Assembly (NCBI GenBank): GCA_965371225.1
Contig: CBDUXP010000003.1
Span: 74,877 to 138,876 of the forward strand
From: CBDUXP01 sp965371225 [NCBI: uncultured bacterium]
GTDB taxonomy: Bacteria; Abyssobacteria; SURF-5; CBDUXP01
Reading direction: 5' to 3'
DNA: 64,000 nucleotides
Below, piece by piece: positions 33,070 through 41,987 of this stretch. The first letter of the stretch is position 1. Each line of letters starts with the position of its first letter. The notes under the pieces were generated by a model, which saw only the letters and a list, made by a program, of their open reading frames with translations, was not told the origin of the DNA and ran no database searches. The translations under genes were made by a program, and so were the position numbers.

Positions 33070-33867
33070 ATGGGGGCTCCGCGTCGCTGGAGGAAGTCGC
33101 CCGGCCTGCGGTGGGCGCGCCGGCGCCTGTCGAGCCTCCAGCTGCTGCTGTATCCCCTGCTCTGGGCCGGGACGCACGCCTGGATCGGCATCTTGCACCG
33201 CGGCGTCCGCTGGAGCGAGAGTGGGCCGTTCCGCAGCTTCGTTACTCGCCGCCGCCCCGCCATCCTGTGCATGTGGCACCAGGATGTGCTCACGACCACG
33301 CTGTTTCTCGCCGCGCAGGGCCATCGGTATCCCAAGACGTTCATGATCAGCGACGGGCGCGCCGCCATCCTGGGGTCCTTTATGCTCCGGGGCTACGGCT
33401 TCGCGTTCGTGATGGGCGGCAAGCATCGGGACGGCGGCCGTGTCGGCGTGGTCGAACGGCTTGCCGAGGAATGCCGCGCCACTGGCTGCGCGCCGATCAT
33501 TACGGGCGACGGGTCCCGCGGGCCGGCGAACGAGGCGCGGTGGGGGGCCGTCCATCTCGCGCGGGACACCGGCCTGCCCATCGTCCCTCTGCGTACGTGG
33601 TTCTCCCATGCGTGGACTCTGCCCAACTGGGCCCGGATGCAACTTCCCTGGCCGTGGCCCATTGGCCGCGCGCACGTGGCGTCGGGGGAGCCGCTTGTGG
33701 TCCCGCCCGACGCGGACAAAACCACGTTGGAACGGTGCCGGGCCGAGTTGGAGCGGCGGTTGAACGCGCTGGCGCCTGTCGCCGAAGCGGAAACGCGGAA
33801 ATCCGGGCCCATCCGCCGCGGGCTCCGCGACGGCCTGCCGCGCATTGCGGATCCTGCCAATGCCTGA
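33070..33867 (+). CDS. DUF374 lysophospholipid-acyltransferase-like protein, copy 1
   Basis: A 265-residue protein of the DUF374 group. Family features are 'VRWSESGPFRSFV', 'AILCMWHQDVLTT' (His as catalytic candidate), 'MISDGRAAILGS', 'GGKHRDGGRVGVVERLA', 'ITGDGSRGPANEARWGAVHL' and 'TGLPIVPLRTW'. Such proteins are thought to acylate envelope lipids, often near lipid A genes. A hydrophobic segment near residues 20-35 may anchor it. ATG 33070. It overlaps the next gene, its tandem paralogue. Confidence 0.82.
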   Translation: MGAPRRWRKSPGLRWARRRLSSLQLLLYPLLWAGTHAWIGILHRGVRWSESGPFRSFVTRRRPAILCMWHQDVLTTTLFLAAQGHRYPKTFMISDGRAAILGSFMLRGYGFAFVMGGKHRDGGRVGVVERLAEECRATGCAPIITGDGSRGPANEARWGAVHLARDTGLPIVPLRTWFSHAWTLPNWARMQLPWPWPIGRAHVASGEPLVVPPDADKTTLERCRAELERRLNALAPVAEAETRKSGPIRRGLRDGLPRIADPANA

Positions 33868-34663
33868 GGCCGGACGGTGGAAACGTTGGTGGAAGTCGCC
33901 CCGGGTGCGGCGCATGCGGCGGCGCATCTCGGACGCGCAAGAGGTCGTGTTCTATCCGGTCATCGGGGGACTCGCGCGCATATGGATGTACACCGTGCGC
34001 CGCTGGGTGTCGTGGAGCGAGAGCGGCTCGCTGCCCGACTTCATCGCCCGCGGCGAGCCCGTCATCCTGTGCGCGTGGCACGAGGACATCCTGCCGTCCA
34101 TGGCGTACCTGATCACGCAAGCCGCACAAGAGCGGGGCTATCCGCTGGTCCTCATGGTGAGCGACGGGCGGGCCGGCGCCTTGGGCGGGTGTGGGGTGGA
34201 GGCGAATGGCGTGCACGTGGTGAAGGGCGGCAAGCACAGCGACGGCGGGCGCGTCAGCGTGGTCGAGCGCCTGGCGGAAGAATGCACCCGGACGCGGCGC
34301 AGCGCGATTCTGACCGGCGACGGGTCGCGCGGCCCTGCGTTCGAAGCGAAGTGGGGGGCCGTCTACCTGGCGCGCGACACGGGCTTTCCACTGGTGCCCA
34401 TGCGCACGCGCTTTGTGCGCGGCCTGACCCTCCGCAAGACCTGGGCGGGCTTCATGGTGCCCCCCATCCCCGGTAGGGGCCGCGCGCACGCGGTGACGGG
34501 CGAACCGCTCCGCATTCCGGCGGATGCGGACAAGGCGGCGCTCGAAGCCTATCGGGAGGAACTGGAACGGCGCTTGAAAGCGTTGATGCCCATCGTGGAC
34601 GCGCACCTGTTCGGCGCCTCGCGGCCGCCTGCCGGGGCGGAATCGGCCGCGCGCGGGACCTGA
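33860..34663 (+). CDS. DUF374 lysophospholipid-acyltransferase-like protein, copy 2
   Basis: A 267-residue paralogue with the same motifs in the same order: 'VSWSESGSLPDFIARGE', 'VILCAWHEDILPS', 'MVSDGRAGALGG', 'KGGKHSDGGRVSVVERLAEE', 'TGDGSRGPAFEAKWGAVYLA'. ATG 33860 lies inside the previous gene (eight-base overlap). Two adjacent but clearly diverged copies suggest different acyl or acceptor specificity, or a complex of the two; neither is shown. Confidence 0.82.
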   Translation: MPEAGRWKRWWKSPRVRRMRRRISDAQEVVFYPVIGGLARIWMYTVRRWVSWSESGSLPDFIARGEPVILCAWHEDILPSMAYLITQAAQERGYPLVLMVSDGRAGALGGCGVEANGVHVVKGGKHSDGGRVSVVERLAEECTRTRRSAILTGDGSRGPAFEAKWGAVYLARDTGFPLVPMRTRFVRGLTLRKTWAGFMVPPIPGRGRAHAVTGEPLRIPADADKAALEAYREELERRLKALMPIVDAHLFGASRPPAGAESAARGT

Positions 34664-34725
34664 AACCCCTCCGGCGCGCCGCCGGGCTGCGGGGGCGACC
34701 GGCGCGAGGGGAGAGCGTTTCCGGA

Positions 34726-34731
34726 TAGAAT
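34726..34731 (+). promoter_or_regulatory. Putative -10 box of the FabK/NMO-like gene
   Basis: TAGAAT 43 bases before the ATG. No good -35; the same hexamer precedes the two hydrolase-cyclase genes. Confidence 0.3.
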
Positions 34732-34774
34732 CCTGCCGGAGATTGAGCCCGGGTTGCCGGAGGAGGCAGTTATC

Positions 34775-35743
34775 ATGGCGAACGGTCGTGAGGCGTTACG
34801 GACGCCGTTCTGTGAGATGGTGGGTATTGAAGTCCCGATTGTGCTGGCGGGGATGGGCGGCGTGTCGTGGCCGGATATTGTGGCGGCGGTCTCGAACGCG
34901 GGCGGCCTCGGGGTTTACGGCGCGGCGGGCCTGAGCCCGAAGCAGATCCGCGAACACATCCGCGAGATTAAGGACAAGACGGACAAGCCGTGGGCGCTGG
35001 ACCTGTTGGTGCCGATCCCGGGCCTCTTCGATGAGCAGCTCGAGGTCATGTTCGATGAAGGGGTGCCGATCTTCCTGAGCGCGCTCGGCGTGCCGGCGGG
35101 GGTCATGGAGCCCGCGCGCCAGGCGGGCATGATCGTCGGCTCCATGGTCGGCGCCGTGCGCCACGCGGAAAAGGTGCTGGCGGCGGACGTGGATTTCGTG
35201 GTCGCTCAAGGCACGGACGCCGGCGGCCATACGGGCAACATCGGCACCATGAGCCTCGTGCCGCAGGTGGTGCGCACGTGTGGGGACACGCCGGTGCTCG
35301 CGGCCGGGGGCATGGGCACGGGTGGCTCGCTGGTGGCGGCGCTTGCGCTTGGCGCGCAGGCCGCCGTGATGGGCACGCGGTTCATCGCCAGCAAGGAAGC
35401 GCACGCGCAGGAGACGTGGAAGCACAAGATCATCGAGGCGCGCGCGAACGACACTACCCTGACCAAGTGCTACACGGGAAAGCAGCTCCGCACGCTGAAC
35501 AATTCCTACGTGCAGTCGTGGGTCGGCCGCGAAGACGAGATCCAGCCGTTTCCCGCGCAAGCGATGGTCTCGACCCAGGCAGGAGTCATGGACTTCTACG
35601 GCGTGACCGAGGATACGGACCGCGGGTGCCTGCCGACAGGCCAGGTCTGCGGCATTATTGATGAGATCAAGTCCGCCGCGGAGATCATCGAGGACGTGAT
35701 TGCCGAAGCCCTCGACGTCCTCGGGCGGCTGCCGCGCCCGTAA
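34775..35743 (+). CDS. Nitronate monooxygenase / FabK-like FMN enzyme
   Basis: A 322-residue FMN-binding TIM barrel. 'PIVLAGMGGVSWPDIVAAVS' opens the barrel, 'VVAQGTDAGGHTGNIGTMSL' supplies the catalytic His, and 'PVLAAGGMGTGGSLVAALAL' with 'AVMGTRFIASKEA' binds FMN phosphate. The family holds nitronate monooxygenases and the enoyl-ACP reductase FabK, which cannot be told apart here. ATG 34775 follows a strong GGAGGAGG. Confidence 0.8.
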   Translation: MANGREALRTPFCEMVGIEVPIVLAGMGGVSWPDIVAAVSNAGGLGVYGAAGLSPKQIREHIREIKDKTDKPWALDLLVPIPGLFDEQLEVMFDEGVPIFLSALGVPAGVMEPARQAGMIVGSMVGAVRHAEKVLAADVDFVVAQGTDAGGHTGNIGTMSLVPQVVRTCGDTPVLAAGGMGTGGSLVAALALGAQAAVMGTRFIASKEAHAQETWKHKIIEARANDTTLTKCYTGKQLRTLNNSYVQSWVGREDEIQPFPAQAMVSTQAGVMDFYGVTEDTDRGCLPTGQVCGIIDEIKSAAEIIEDVIAEALDVLGRLPRP

Positions 35744-35766
35744 GCCATTCACAGGGAGTGCACGTC

Positions 35767-37023
35767 ATGCGTCAAGCCAAGTCTGTATCTGGGATCGTGC
35801 TGATGGGATGCCTGCTCGCGTACGCACCAGCGCGCGCGGCCCACGCCGGCAACACTGTCGTGGTGAAACCGGGCCCGAACGTGCAGGAAGAGCTGCAGGA
35901 AGCGCTCATCCTCGCCGAGCCGGGCACGGTCATTGAATTGGCGCAAGGCACGTTCCATTTCACGCGCAGCCTCTCGCTTGACGTGGACCGCGTGACCGTG
36001 CGCGGCGCGGGGCTGGACCAGACTGTCCTGTCGTTCGCGCGGCAGGATGCGGGCAGCGAGGGGCTGTTGGTGACCAGCAACGGGGTGGTGCTGGAGAATT
36101 TCGCCATCGAGGACACGAAAGGCGACGCGATCAAGGCGAAGGGCGCGAAGGGCATTACGTTTCGCAACCTGCGCACCGAGTGGACGGGCGGGCCGAAGGA
36201 GTCGAACGGCGCCTACGGCCTGTACCCGGTCGAGAGCGAGGACGTGCTGATCGAAGGCTGCGTCTCCATCGGCGCGTCGGATGCGGGGCTCTACGTGGGC
36301 CAGTCGAAGAACATTATCGTGCGGTACTGCCGCGCGGAGTACAACGTCGCGGGGATCGAGATCGAGAACTCGCACGGTGCGGACGTGTACGAAAACTTCG
36401 TGACGAACAACACCGGCGGCATTCTGGTGTTCGACCTGCCGGACCTGCCCATGCAGGGCGGGCGGGACGTGCGCGTGTTCAACAACCTGGTGGTGAACAA
36501 CAACCATCCGAACTTCGCGCCGGCGGGCAACATCGTGGCCGGGGTGCCACCGGGAACCGGCATCATGCTCATGGCCAACGACAACGTGGAGATTTTCCAG
36601 AACATTTCACGGAACAACCAAACGGCCAATCTCTCGATTGTCAGCTACCTCTCCTCGGGCAACGAGATCCAGGACCCAACCTACGATCCGTTTCCCGAAA
36701 CGGTCCACGTGCACCACAACATCTTCGGCGCCGGTGGGGCGAAGCCGGCGGGCGATCTCGGCGAGGCCGCCGCTGCGATCCTCGGCAGCCCGCTGCCGGA
36801 CATCGTGTGGGACGGCATCGTGAATCCGGCCCGGACCGTGGACGGGCGCTTGCCGAAATCGCTGCGGATTTGCATTCACGACAACGGGGACGCGACCTTT
36901 GGTAACTTCGACATGAGCGGCTACGCCAAGGGGCCGGAGCACGTACGGCCGAGCCGCGACCTGGCCGCCCACGCGGGCGCGCATCCGGCCGTGGCGCCCA
37001 TCACGATCCCCGGGGCCGGATAG
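35767..37023 (+). CDS. Secreted right-handed beta-helix repeat protein
   Basis: A 418-residue exported protein starting at ATG 35767 (AGGGAG eight bases upstream). The signal peptide includes 'SGIVLMGCLLAYAPARAAHA'. The mature chain has short repeated turns rich in Asn, Val and Gly ('GVVLENFAIEDTKGDAIKAK', 'DVYENFVTNNTGG', 'DVRVFNNLVVNNNHPN') typical of parallel beta-helix folds such as NosD or pectate-lyase-like proteins. No NosD partner genes or catalytic site are seen. Polysaccharide binding or cleavage in the periplasm is possible. Confidence 0.78.
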   Translation: MRQAKSVSGIVLMGCLLAYAPARAAHAGNTVVVKPGPNVQEELQEALILAEPGTVIELAQGTFHFTRSLSLDVDRVTVRGAGLDQTVLSFARQDAGSEGLLVTSNGVVLENFAIEDTKGDAIKAKGAKGITFRNLRTEWTGGPKESNGAYGLYPVESEDVLIEGCVSIGASDAGLYVGQSKNIIVRYCRAEYNVAGIEIENSHGADVYENFVTNNTGGILVFDLPDLPMQGGRDVRVFNNLVVNNNHPNFAPAGNIVAGVPPGTGIMLMANDNVEIFQNISRNNQTANLSIVSYLSSGNEIQDPTYDPFPETVHVHHNIFGAGGAKPAGDLGEAAAAILGSPLPDIVWDGIVNPARTVDGRLPKSLRICIHDNGDATFGNFDMSGYAKGPEHVRPSRDLAAHAGAHPAVAPITIPGAG

Positions 37024-37074
37024 CGCACGTGACCCGAGTGTGCACCCCCGCCCTCCCGGCGGCATAGACGACCC

Positions 37075-38184
37075 ATGCGCGTCGGCATTCCGAAAGAGAT
37101 CAAGGCCGACGAGCACCGCGTGGCGATCACCCCATCGGGCGTAGCCGCGCTGACGGCGCACGGCCACACCGTGTTCGTCGAGGCGGGGGCGGGAGTGGGC
37201 AGCCACATTCCCGACGCGGCTTTTCGGGCCGCGGGCGGGTCGATCGTGCGGGACGCGGTCCGGGTGTGGGAGCGGGCGCAGCTCGTCCTGAAAGTCAAGG
37301 AACCGCTGCCGGCCGAGTACCCATTCCTGCGGCCCGGCTTGGTGCTGTTCACCTACCTGCATCTGGCCGCGTCCGAGAAGCTCACCCGCGCACTGCTGAA
37401 ACGCAAGATTGTCGGCATCGCCTACGAAACCGTCCAACTGGACGACGGGACGCTGCCGCTGCTCGTGCCCATGTCCGAAGTGGCAGGCCGGCTGTCCATC
37501 CAGGCGGGGGCGAAGTCGCTCGAGCTGCGCGAGGGTGGCAAGGGGATTCTGCTGCCGGGGGTGAGTGGTGTGCGGCGGGGCCGCGTCACGATCCTGGGCG
37601 CCGGTGTGGTCGGCCTCAACGCGTGCGTCGTGGCCGTAGGCTTCGGCGCGGACGTGACGATCGTCGACATCAACCCGCTGCGCCTGTCGTACGTGCGCGA
37701 CGTGGTGCAGGGGCACGTGACGACGCTCATGTCCAATTCGGCGAACATCGAAGCGGCGGTTGCGGACGCGGACCTGGTGATTGCCGGCGTGCTCATCCCC
37801 GGGGCCAAGGCGCCGAAGCTCCTCAACCGGCGATTGCTGCGCCAGATGGAGCCCGGGTCCGCGCTGGTGGACGTGGCGGTGGACCAAGGCGGGTGCTCGA
37901 CCACCACGCGGCCCACCACGCACCACGATCCCCGCTACATCGTGGATCGCGTGGTGCACTACTGTGTGGCGAACATGCCGGGCGCGGTGCCGCAGACCTC
38001 GACGTATGCCCTGACGAATGCGACGTTGCATTACGCGCTCGCCATCGCGGACCAAGGTTGGGAAGCCGCCGTCGCAGCGGATCCCGCGCTCTTGCGGGGG
38101 GTGAATCTCGCCGACGGCCGCCTCACGTATCCGGCCGTGGCGGATGCATTCGGCATGGCCTGCGATCCACTGCAGTTCTCCTAA
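37075..38184 (+). CDS. ald: Alanine dehydrogenase
   Basis: A 369-residue NAD-dependent enzyme that interconverts L-alanine and pyruvate plus ammonia. Motifs: 'MRVGIPKEIKADEHRVAITP', catalytic Lys in 'LVLKVKEP', His in 'FTYLHLAA', Rossmann loop 'TILGAGVVGLNA', and 'VDVAVDQGGC' with Asp. The final 'TYPAVADAFG' is also typical. It stands on its own, 51 bases after the beta-helix gene. Confidence 0.95.
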   Translation: MRVGIPKEIKADEHRVAITPSGVAALTAHGHTVFVEAGAGVGSHIPDAAFRAAGGSIVRDAVRVWERAQLVLKVKEPLPAEYPFLRPGLVLFTYLHLAASEKLTRALLKRKIVGIAYETVQLDDGTLPLLVPMSEVAGRLSIQAGAKSLELREGGKGILLPGVSGVRRGRVTILGAGVVGLNACVVAVGFGADVTIVDINPLRLSYVRDVVQGHVTTLMSNSANIEAAVADADLVIAGVLIPGAKAPKLLNRRLLRQMEPGSALVDVAVDQGGCSTTTRPTTHHDPRYIVDRVVHYCVANMPGAVPQTSTYALTNATLHYALAIADQGWEAAVAADPALLRGVNLADGRLTYPAVADAFGMACDPLQFS

Positions 38185-38319
38185 CCGCTGACGCTTCGCA
38201 TCTGACGAACTGGCCGCGCGCGCGGGCGCCGGCCCCCGATCCATCCGGGACAGAAGGACCAGTTTTCGCGGGCCCGGGGCCGCTGCGGTGGGCTGCGGTC
38301 TGACAGTGGCCCGCGCCGC

Positions 38320-38348
38320 TTGACCCCCCTGTTCCGGGGGTCTACCAT
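38320..38348 (+). promoter_or_regulatory. Promoter of the ileS operon
   Basis: -35 TTGACC (38320-38325), 17-base spacer, -10 TACCAT (38343-38348), with a start near 38355 and a leader of about 48 bases before ileS. The rest of the 218-base gap after ald is GC-rich and shows nothing else clear. Confidence 0.65.
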
Positions 38349-38402
38349 GATTCGCTACCCTAGAAATGCGGTCGCGCGGGCCTATTGCGCGCGGGCACAC
38401 GT

Positions 38403-41213
38403 ATGTCCCAACGATCGACGATCCAAACATCCGAGGCCGTCAACTATTCGGAGACGGTGCTGCTGCCGAAGACCCCGTTCCCCATGCGGGCGAACCTGCC
38501 CAAGCGGGAACCGGAGCGGCTCGCCGCCTGGCAGGCCGCGGATGTCTACGCACAAATTCGCGCCGCGCGCGCCGGTGCCCCACCGTACATCCTGCACGAC
38601 GGGCCGCCGTACGCGAACGGCGACATTCATCTGGGCACGACGCTGAACAAGCTGCTCAAAGATTTCGTCGTCAAATACCAGACCATGCGGGGCCGGGACG
38701 CGCCGTACGTTCCCGGGTACGACTGTCATGGGTTGCCGATCGAATTCAAGGTGCTGCAGGAGTTGGGGCCGAAGGCCGCCACCATGTCCAAGGCGGAGAT
38801 TCGCGCCTTGTGCCGCGACTACGCGCTCTCGTTCGTCGACTCCATGAGCCGGGATTTCCAGCGCCTCGGGGTATTCGGGACCTGGGACGATCCCTACCTG
38901 ACGTTGAGCCCGACTTACGAAGCCGCCATCGTGCAGGTGTTCGCCGAGATGTACCACAAGGGCTACATCGTGCGGGGGAAAAAACCCATCCTCTGGTGTT
39001 GTCAGTGCCGCACGGCCCTCGCGGAAGCGGAAGTGGAGTACGCGGAGCACACCTCCCCTTCCATCTACGTGCGGTTTCCCGTGGTGCGCGGCTTCGACAC
39101 GGTGCCGGGCGACGTCGGGATCGTAATTTGGACGACGACGCCGTGGACGCTCCCCGCCAACCGGGCCACAGCGGTACATCCCGACCACGAGTACGTTGTC
39201 GCGCGCGTGGGAGACGATCGGGTCATCATTGCCGACGCGTTGTTGCCGGCCTACGTCAGCGTTCTGGACACGACCGACTACGAAGTGCTCGCGCGCTTCC
39301 CGGGACGCGAGCTGGAAGGGGCCGTGTACCGGCATCCGCTGGCGGACCGCGAATGCCCAGTCATCCTGGGGACGCACGTGACGCTGGAGCAGGGGACCGG
39401 GTGCGTGCACACGGCGCCCGGCCACGGGCAGGAGGACTTCGTGGTTGGCCTGCGCTACGGGTTAGACGTGTTCAGTCCCGTGAACGACGCAGGGTGCTTC
39501 ACCGAAGACGTCCCCCAATGGGCCGGGATGTCCGTCTTCGACGCGAACGCGCCGATCGTGGACGCGTTGCGCGAGTCGGGCGCCCTCGTACGAAGCGACA
39601 CCCTGGAGCACAGTTACCCGCACTGCTGGCGTTGCAGCAATCCGGTCATCTTCCGGAGCACGCCGCAGTGGTTCATCAGCATGGATCACGACGGGCTGCG
39701 CGCGTCCGCGCTCGACGCGGCACAGGAAGTGAAATGGATTCCCCCGTCGGCGCGAGAACGCTTCAGCAACACCCTCGCGCAGCGGCCGGATTGGTGCATC
39801 AGCCGCCAGCGGGCGTGGGGGGTGCCCATTCCCGTGTTCTACTGCGCGGATTGCGGTGAGGTGGTGTTCGATGAGCGCATTAGCGCACACGTGATCGAAC
39901 TCGTGAGGCAACACGGCGCCGACGTGTGGTTCACCCGCGAACTGACCGCGCTGATGCCCGAGGGCACGCGCTGCCCGGGGTGCGGCAGTGCGCAACTCAC
40001 CAAAGAGGAAGACATCCTCGATGTGTGGTTCGAAAGCGGGGTGAGTCACCGCGCGGTGCTCGAGACGCGCGAGGAGTTGCAGTATCCGGCGGACCTGTAC
40101 CTGGAAGGCAGCGACCAGCACCGCGGCTGGTTCCAGTCCTCCTTGGTGCCGGCCATGGCCACGCGCGCGCGATCGCCGTACCGGGCGGTGCTTACACACG
40201 GGTACGTGGTGGCGGCGGATGGCCGGAAGATGTCCAAGTCCCTCGGGAACAACATCCTGCCGAGCAAGGTGCTCAAGAAGTACGGAGCGGACATCCTGCG
40301 CTTGTGGGTGGCCAGCGAAAATTTTCGGGGCGACATCCGCATCAGCGATGAAATCCTGCAACGCAACGCGGATACGTATCGGAATCTCCGCAACACGTTC
40401 CGCTTCCTGCTCGGCAACGTCGCGGACTACGACCCGGCGGCGCATCCGCTGCGTCTGGAAGACTGCGACGACCTGGACCGGTACATCCTGCACCGGTTGC
40501 ACGACATGTGCGGCGGCGTGACGGGCAGTTATGAGGATTTCGAGTACCATCTGGCCTTGCAGCAGTTGAAAAGGTTCTGCAGCATCGATCTGAGCAATCT
40601 CTATCTCGATGTGCGGAAGGATCGGCTGTACTGCGAACCGGCCGACGAGCCGGCACGGCGCGCTACCCGGGCCGTGATGTACCGCGCGCTTCACACGCTG
40701 GCGCGCCTGGCAGCGCCCATCTTGGCCTACACCGCGGACGAAGTCTGGCATCTCGTGCCCGGCACGGATGGCACCAGCGTGCACTTGGCTGCCTGGCCGG
40801 AGCCGGACTCGGCGTGGCGCGATCCGGACCTCGCCGCGGAGTGGGTGCGCATTCTCGGGGTGCGCGAGGCGGTGCTCGCCGCCTTGGAAGGGCCGCGGGC
40901 GGCGAAGAAGATTGGCTCCGGCCTCGAAGCGGCCGTGACCGTAACCATTGCCGACGCGGAGAGGCGCAGTGCGGTTGAGGCGCTCGGCGCCGACTTCGCC
41001 GCCGTGTGCATTGTCTCGGCGGCGACCGTGGTGGCGACCCCACCGGACACCCCCGGGACGCTGCACCGCACGGTCGGGGATGGGGTGACGGTTGACGTGG
41101 CGCGGGCGCGCGGGGCAAAGTGCGGTAGATGTTGGCGGTATCTGGAATCGGTCGGTGCGCATCCGGCGCACCCGGTGCTCTGCGACCGTTGCATCGCAGT
41201 GGTGGGGGCCTGA
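38403..41213 (+). CDS. ileS: Isoleucyl-tRNA synthetase
   Basis: A 936-residue class I synthetase. The HIGH-type motif reads HLGT (residues 76-79, 'PYANGDIHLGTTLNK'), so its last His is Thr; the KMSKS motif is intact at 609-613. 'TWDDPYLTL', 'WTTTPWTLPANRA' (editing domain) and 'DVWFESGVSH' are typical, and the C-terminus has a zinc finger 'CGRCWRYLE..CDRC'. ATG 38403. It starts a run with the zinc-finger gene, lspA and lgt (gaps 10 and 17 bases, then overlap). Confidence 0.96.
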   Translation: MSQRSTIQTSEAVNYSETVLLPKTPFPMRANLPKREPERLAAWQAADVYAQIRAARAGAPPYILHDGPPYANGDIHLGTTLNKLLKDFVVKYQTMRGRDAPYVPGYDCHGLPIEFKVLQELGPKAATMSKAEIRALCRDYALSFVDSMSRDFQRLGVFGTWDDPYLTLSPTYEAAIVQVFAEMYHKGYIVRGKKPILWCCQCRTALAEAEVEYAEHTSPSIYVRFPVVRGFDTVPGDVGIVIWTTTPWTLPANRATAVHPDHEYVVARVGDDRVIIADALLPAYVSVLDTTDYEVLARFPGRELEGAVYRHPLADRECPVILGTHVTLEQGTGCVHTAPGHGQEDFVVGLRYGLDVFSPVNDAGCFTEDVPQWAGMSVFDANAPIVDALRESGALVRSDTLEHSYPHCWRCSNPVIFRSTPQWFISMDHDGLRASALDAAQEVKWIPPSARERFSNTLAQRPDWCISRQRAWGVPIPVFYCADCGEVVFDERISAHVIELVRQHGADVWFTRELTALMPEGTRCPGCGSAQLTKEEDILDVWFESGVSHRAVLETREELQYPADLYLEGSDQHRGWFQSSLVPAMATRARSPYRAVLTHGYVVAADGRKMSKSLGNNILPSKVLKKYGADILRLWVASENFRGDIRISDEILQRNADTYRNLRNTFRFLLGNVADYDPAAHPLRLEDCDDLDRYILHRLHDMCGGVTGSYEDFEYHLALQQLKRFCSIDLSNLYLDVRKDRLYCEPADEPARRATRAVMYRALHTLARLAAPILAYTADEVWHLVPGTDGTSVHLAAWPEPDSAWRDPDLAAEWVRILGVREAVLAALEGPRAAKKIGSGLEAAVTVTIADAERRSAVEALGADFAAVCIVSAATVVATPPDTPGTLHRTVGDGVTVDVARARGAKCGRCWRYLESVGAHPAHPVLCDRCIAVVGA

Positions 41214-41223
41214 AGAGGTAAGC

Positions 41224-41970
41224 ATGGCGAAGCGCTCGACGACAAAATCCTCCAAATCCAAATCCGGTGGCACGCGGAGCACGACCTCCAAGACCTCCCG
41301 ACCGAAGGCCAAGGCGAAGCCCAAGGCGAAGAGCACGACGACCAGCCGGAAGAAGGGGACGGGTGCCACCAAGGGGACCGCGAAGAAAGCCGCGACCACG
41401 AAGGCGGGAACAAAGAAAACCGCGACCAAGTCCCCCGCAAAGCGGAAAGCCAGCGGATCGAAGGTTCGGAGGCCGACCCTCGCCACCAAGAAGGCCGACA
41501 GCGCGGCAGCAGCGGCCCTGGCGACGGCGCCGCCCCCCGACCCCGCGGCGGACCTGGGCCTGACGCCACTGGCGGAGGAAAAACTCCCCCCGGTGAAATT
41601 CGGCAAACGTGACCTGGCCGAAATTGAAAAAGCGCTGCATCGAGTTCGCGACCAGTTAGCGCAGGATGTGGACGCCATCACGCAGAACAACCTCACGCAT
41701 TCCGGGCGCGAGATGTCAGGGGACTTGAGCGGGTACGGCTTCCACATGGCCGATGTGGCTACGGACAACTTCGCCCGCGAGATGGAACTCAACATCGCTA
41801 CGGGCGAAACCGATCGGCTCCGGCTGCTCGAGGAAGCGCGCGACCGGCTGCAGGATGGCACGTTCGGCCGATGCCAGGTGTGCGCCGAACCGATCAACGT
41901 GGCTCGCTTGAAGGTGATTCCCTACGCGCGCCTGTGCATCCGCTGCGCCGAGGAGGCTGAGCGGCCCTGA
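41224..41970 (+). CDS. DksA/TraR-type zinc-finger protein with long histone-H1-like basic tail
   Basis: A 248-residue protein starting at ATG 41224 (GAGGTAAGC upstream). Residues 1-85 are almost only Lys, Ala, Thr, Ser, Gly and Pro ('KAKAKPKAKSTTTSRKKG'), like the tails of histone H1 or HU-type DNA-compaction proteins. Residues about 125-248 form a DksA-like part: a coiled coil ('LAEIEKALHRVRDQLAQDV') and a C4 zinc finger Cys217/220/238/241 ('CQVC...CIRC'). DksA acts on RNA polymerase with ppGpp; the canonical acidic coiled-coil tip is not obvious here. The position between ileS and lspA suggests a housekeeping role, while DNA binding by the tail is inference. Confidence 0.82.
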   Translation: MAKRSTTKSSKSKSGGTRSTTSKTSRPKAKAKPKAKSTTTSRKKGTGATKGTAKKAATTKAGTKKTATKSPAKRKASGSKVRRPTLATKKADSAAAAALATAPPPDPAADLGLTPLAEEKLPPVKFGKRDLAEIEKALHRVRDQLAQDVDAITQNNLTHSGREMSGDLSGYGFHMADVATDNFAREMELNIATGETDRLRLLEEARDRLQDGTFGRCQVCAEPINVARLKVIPYARLCIRCAEEAERP

Positions 41971-41987
41971 GCGAGGCACGGGCCCCG

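Noticed and set aside
36607-38430. 607-codon open frame on the minus strand opposite the beta-helix and ald genes
   Set aside because: Antisense to two well-supported genes, with shadow-type composition.
38366-39859. 497-codon plus-strand frame overlapping the start of ileS
   Set aside because: Out of frame with ileS and Arg/Gly-rich; ileS itself is unambiguous.
39462-41897. 811-codon open frame on the minus strand opposite ileS
   Set aside because: It runs antiparallel to a well-conserved ileS and the DksA-type gene; its product is Arg/His/Pro-rich with no domain, as expected for a GC-rich shadow.
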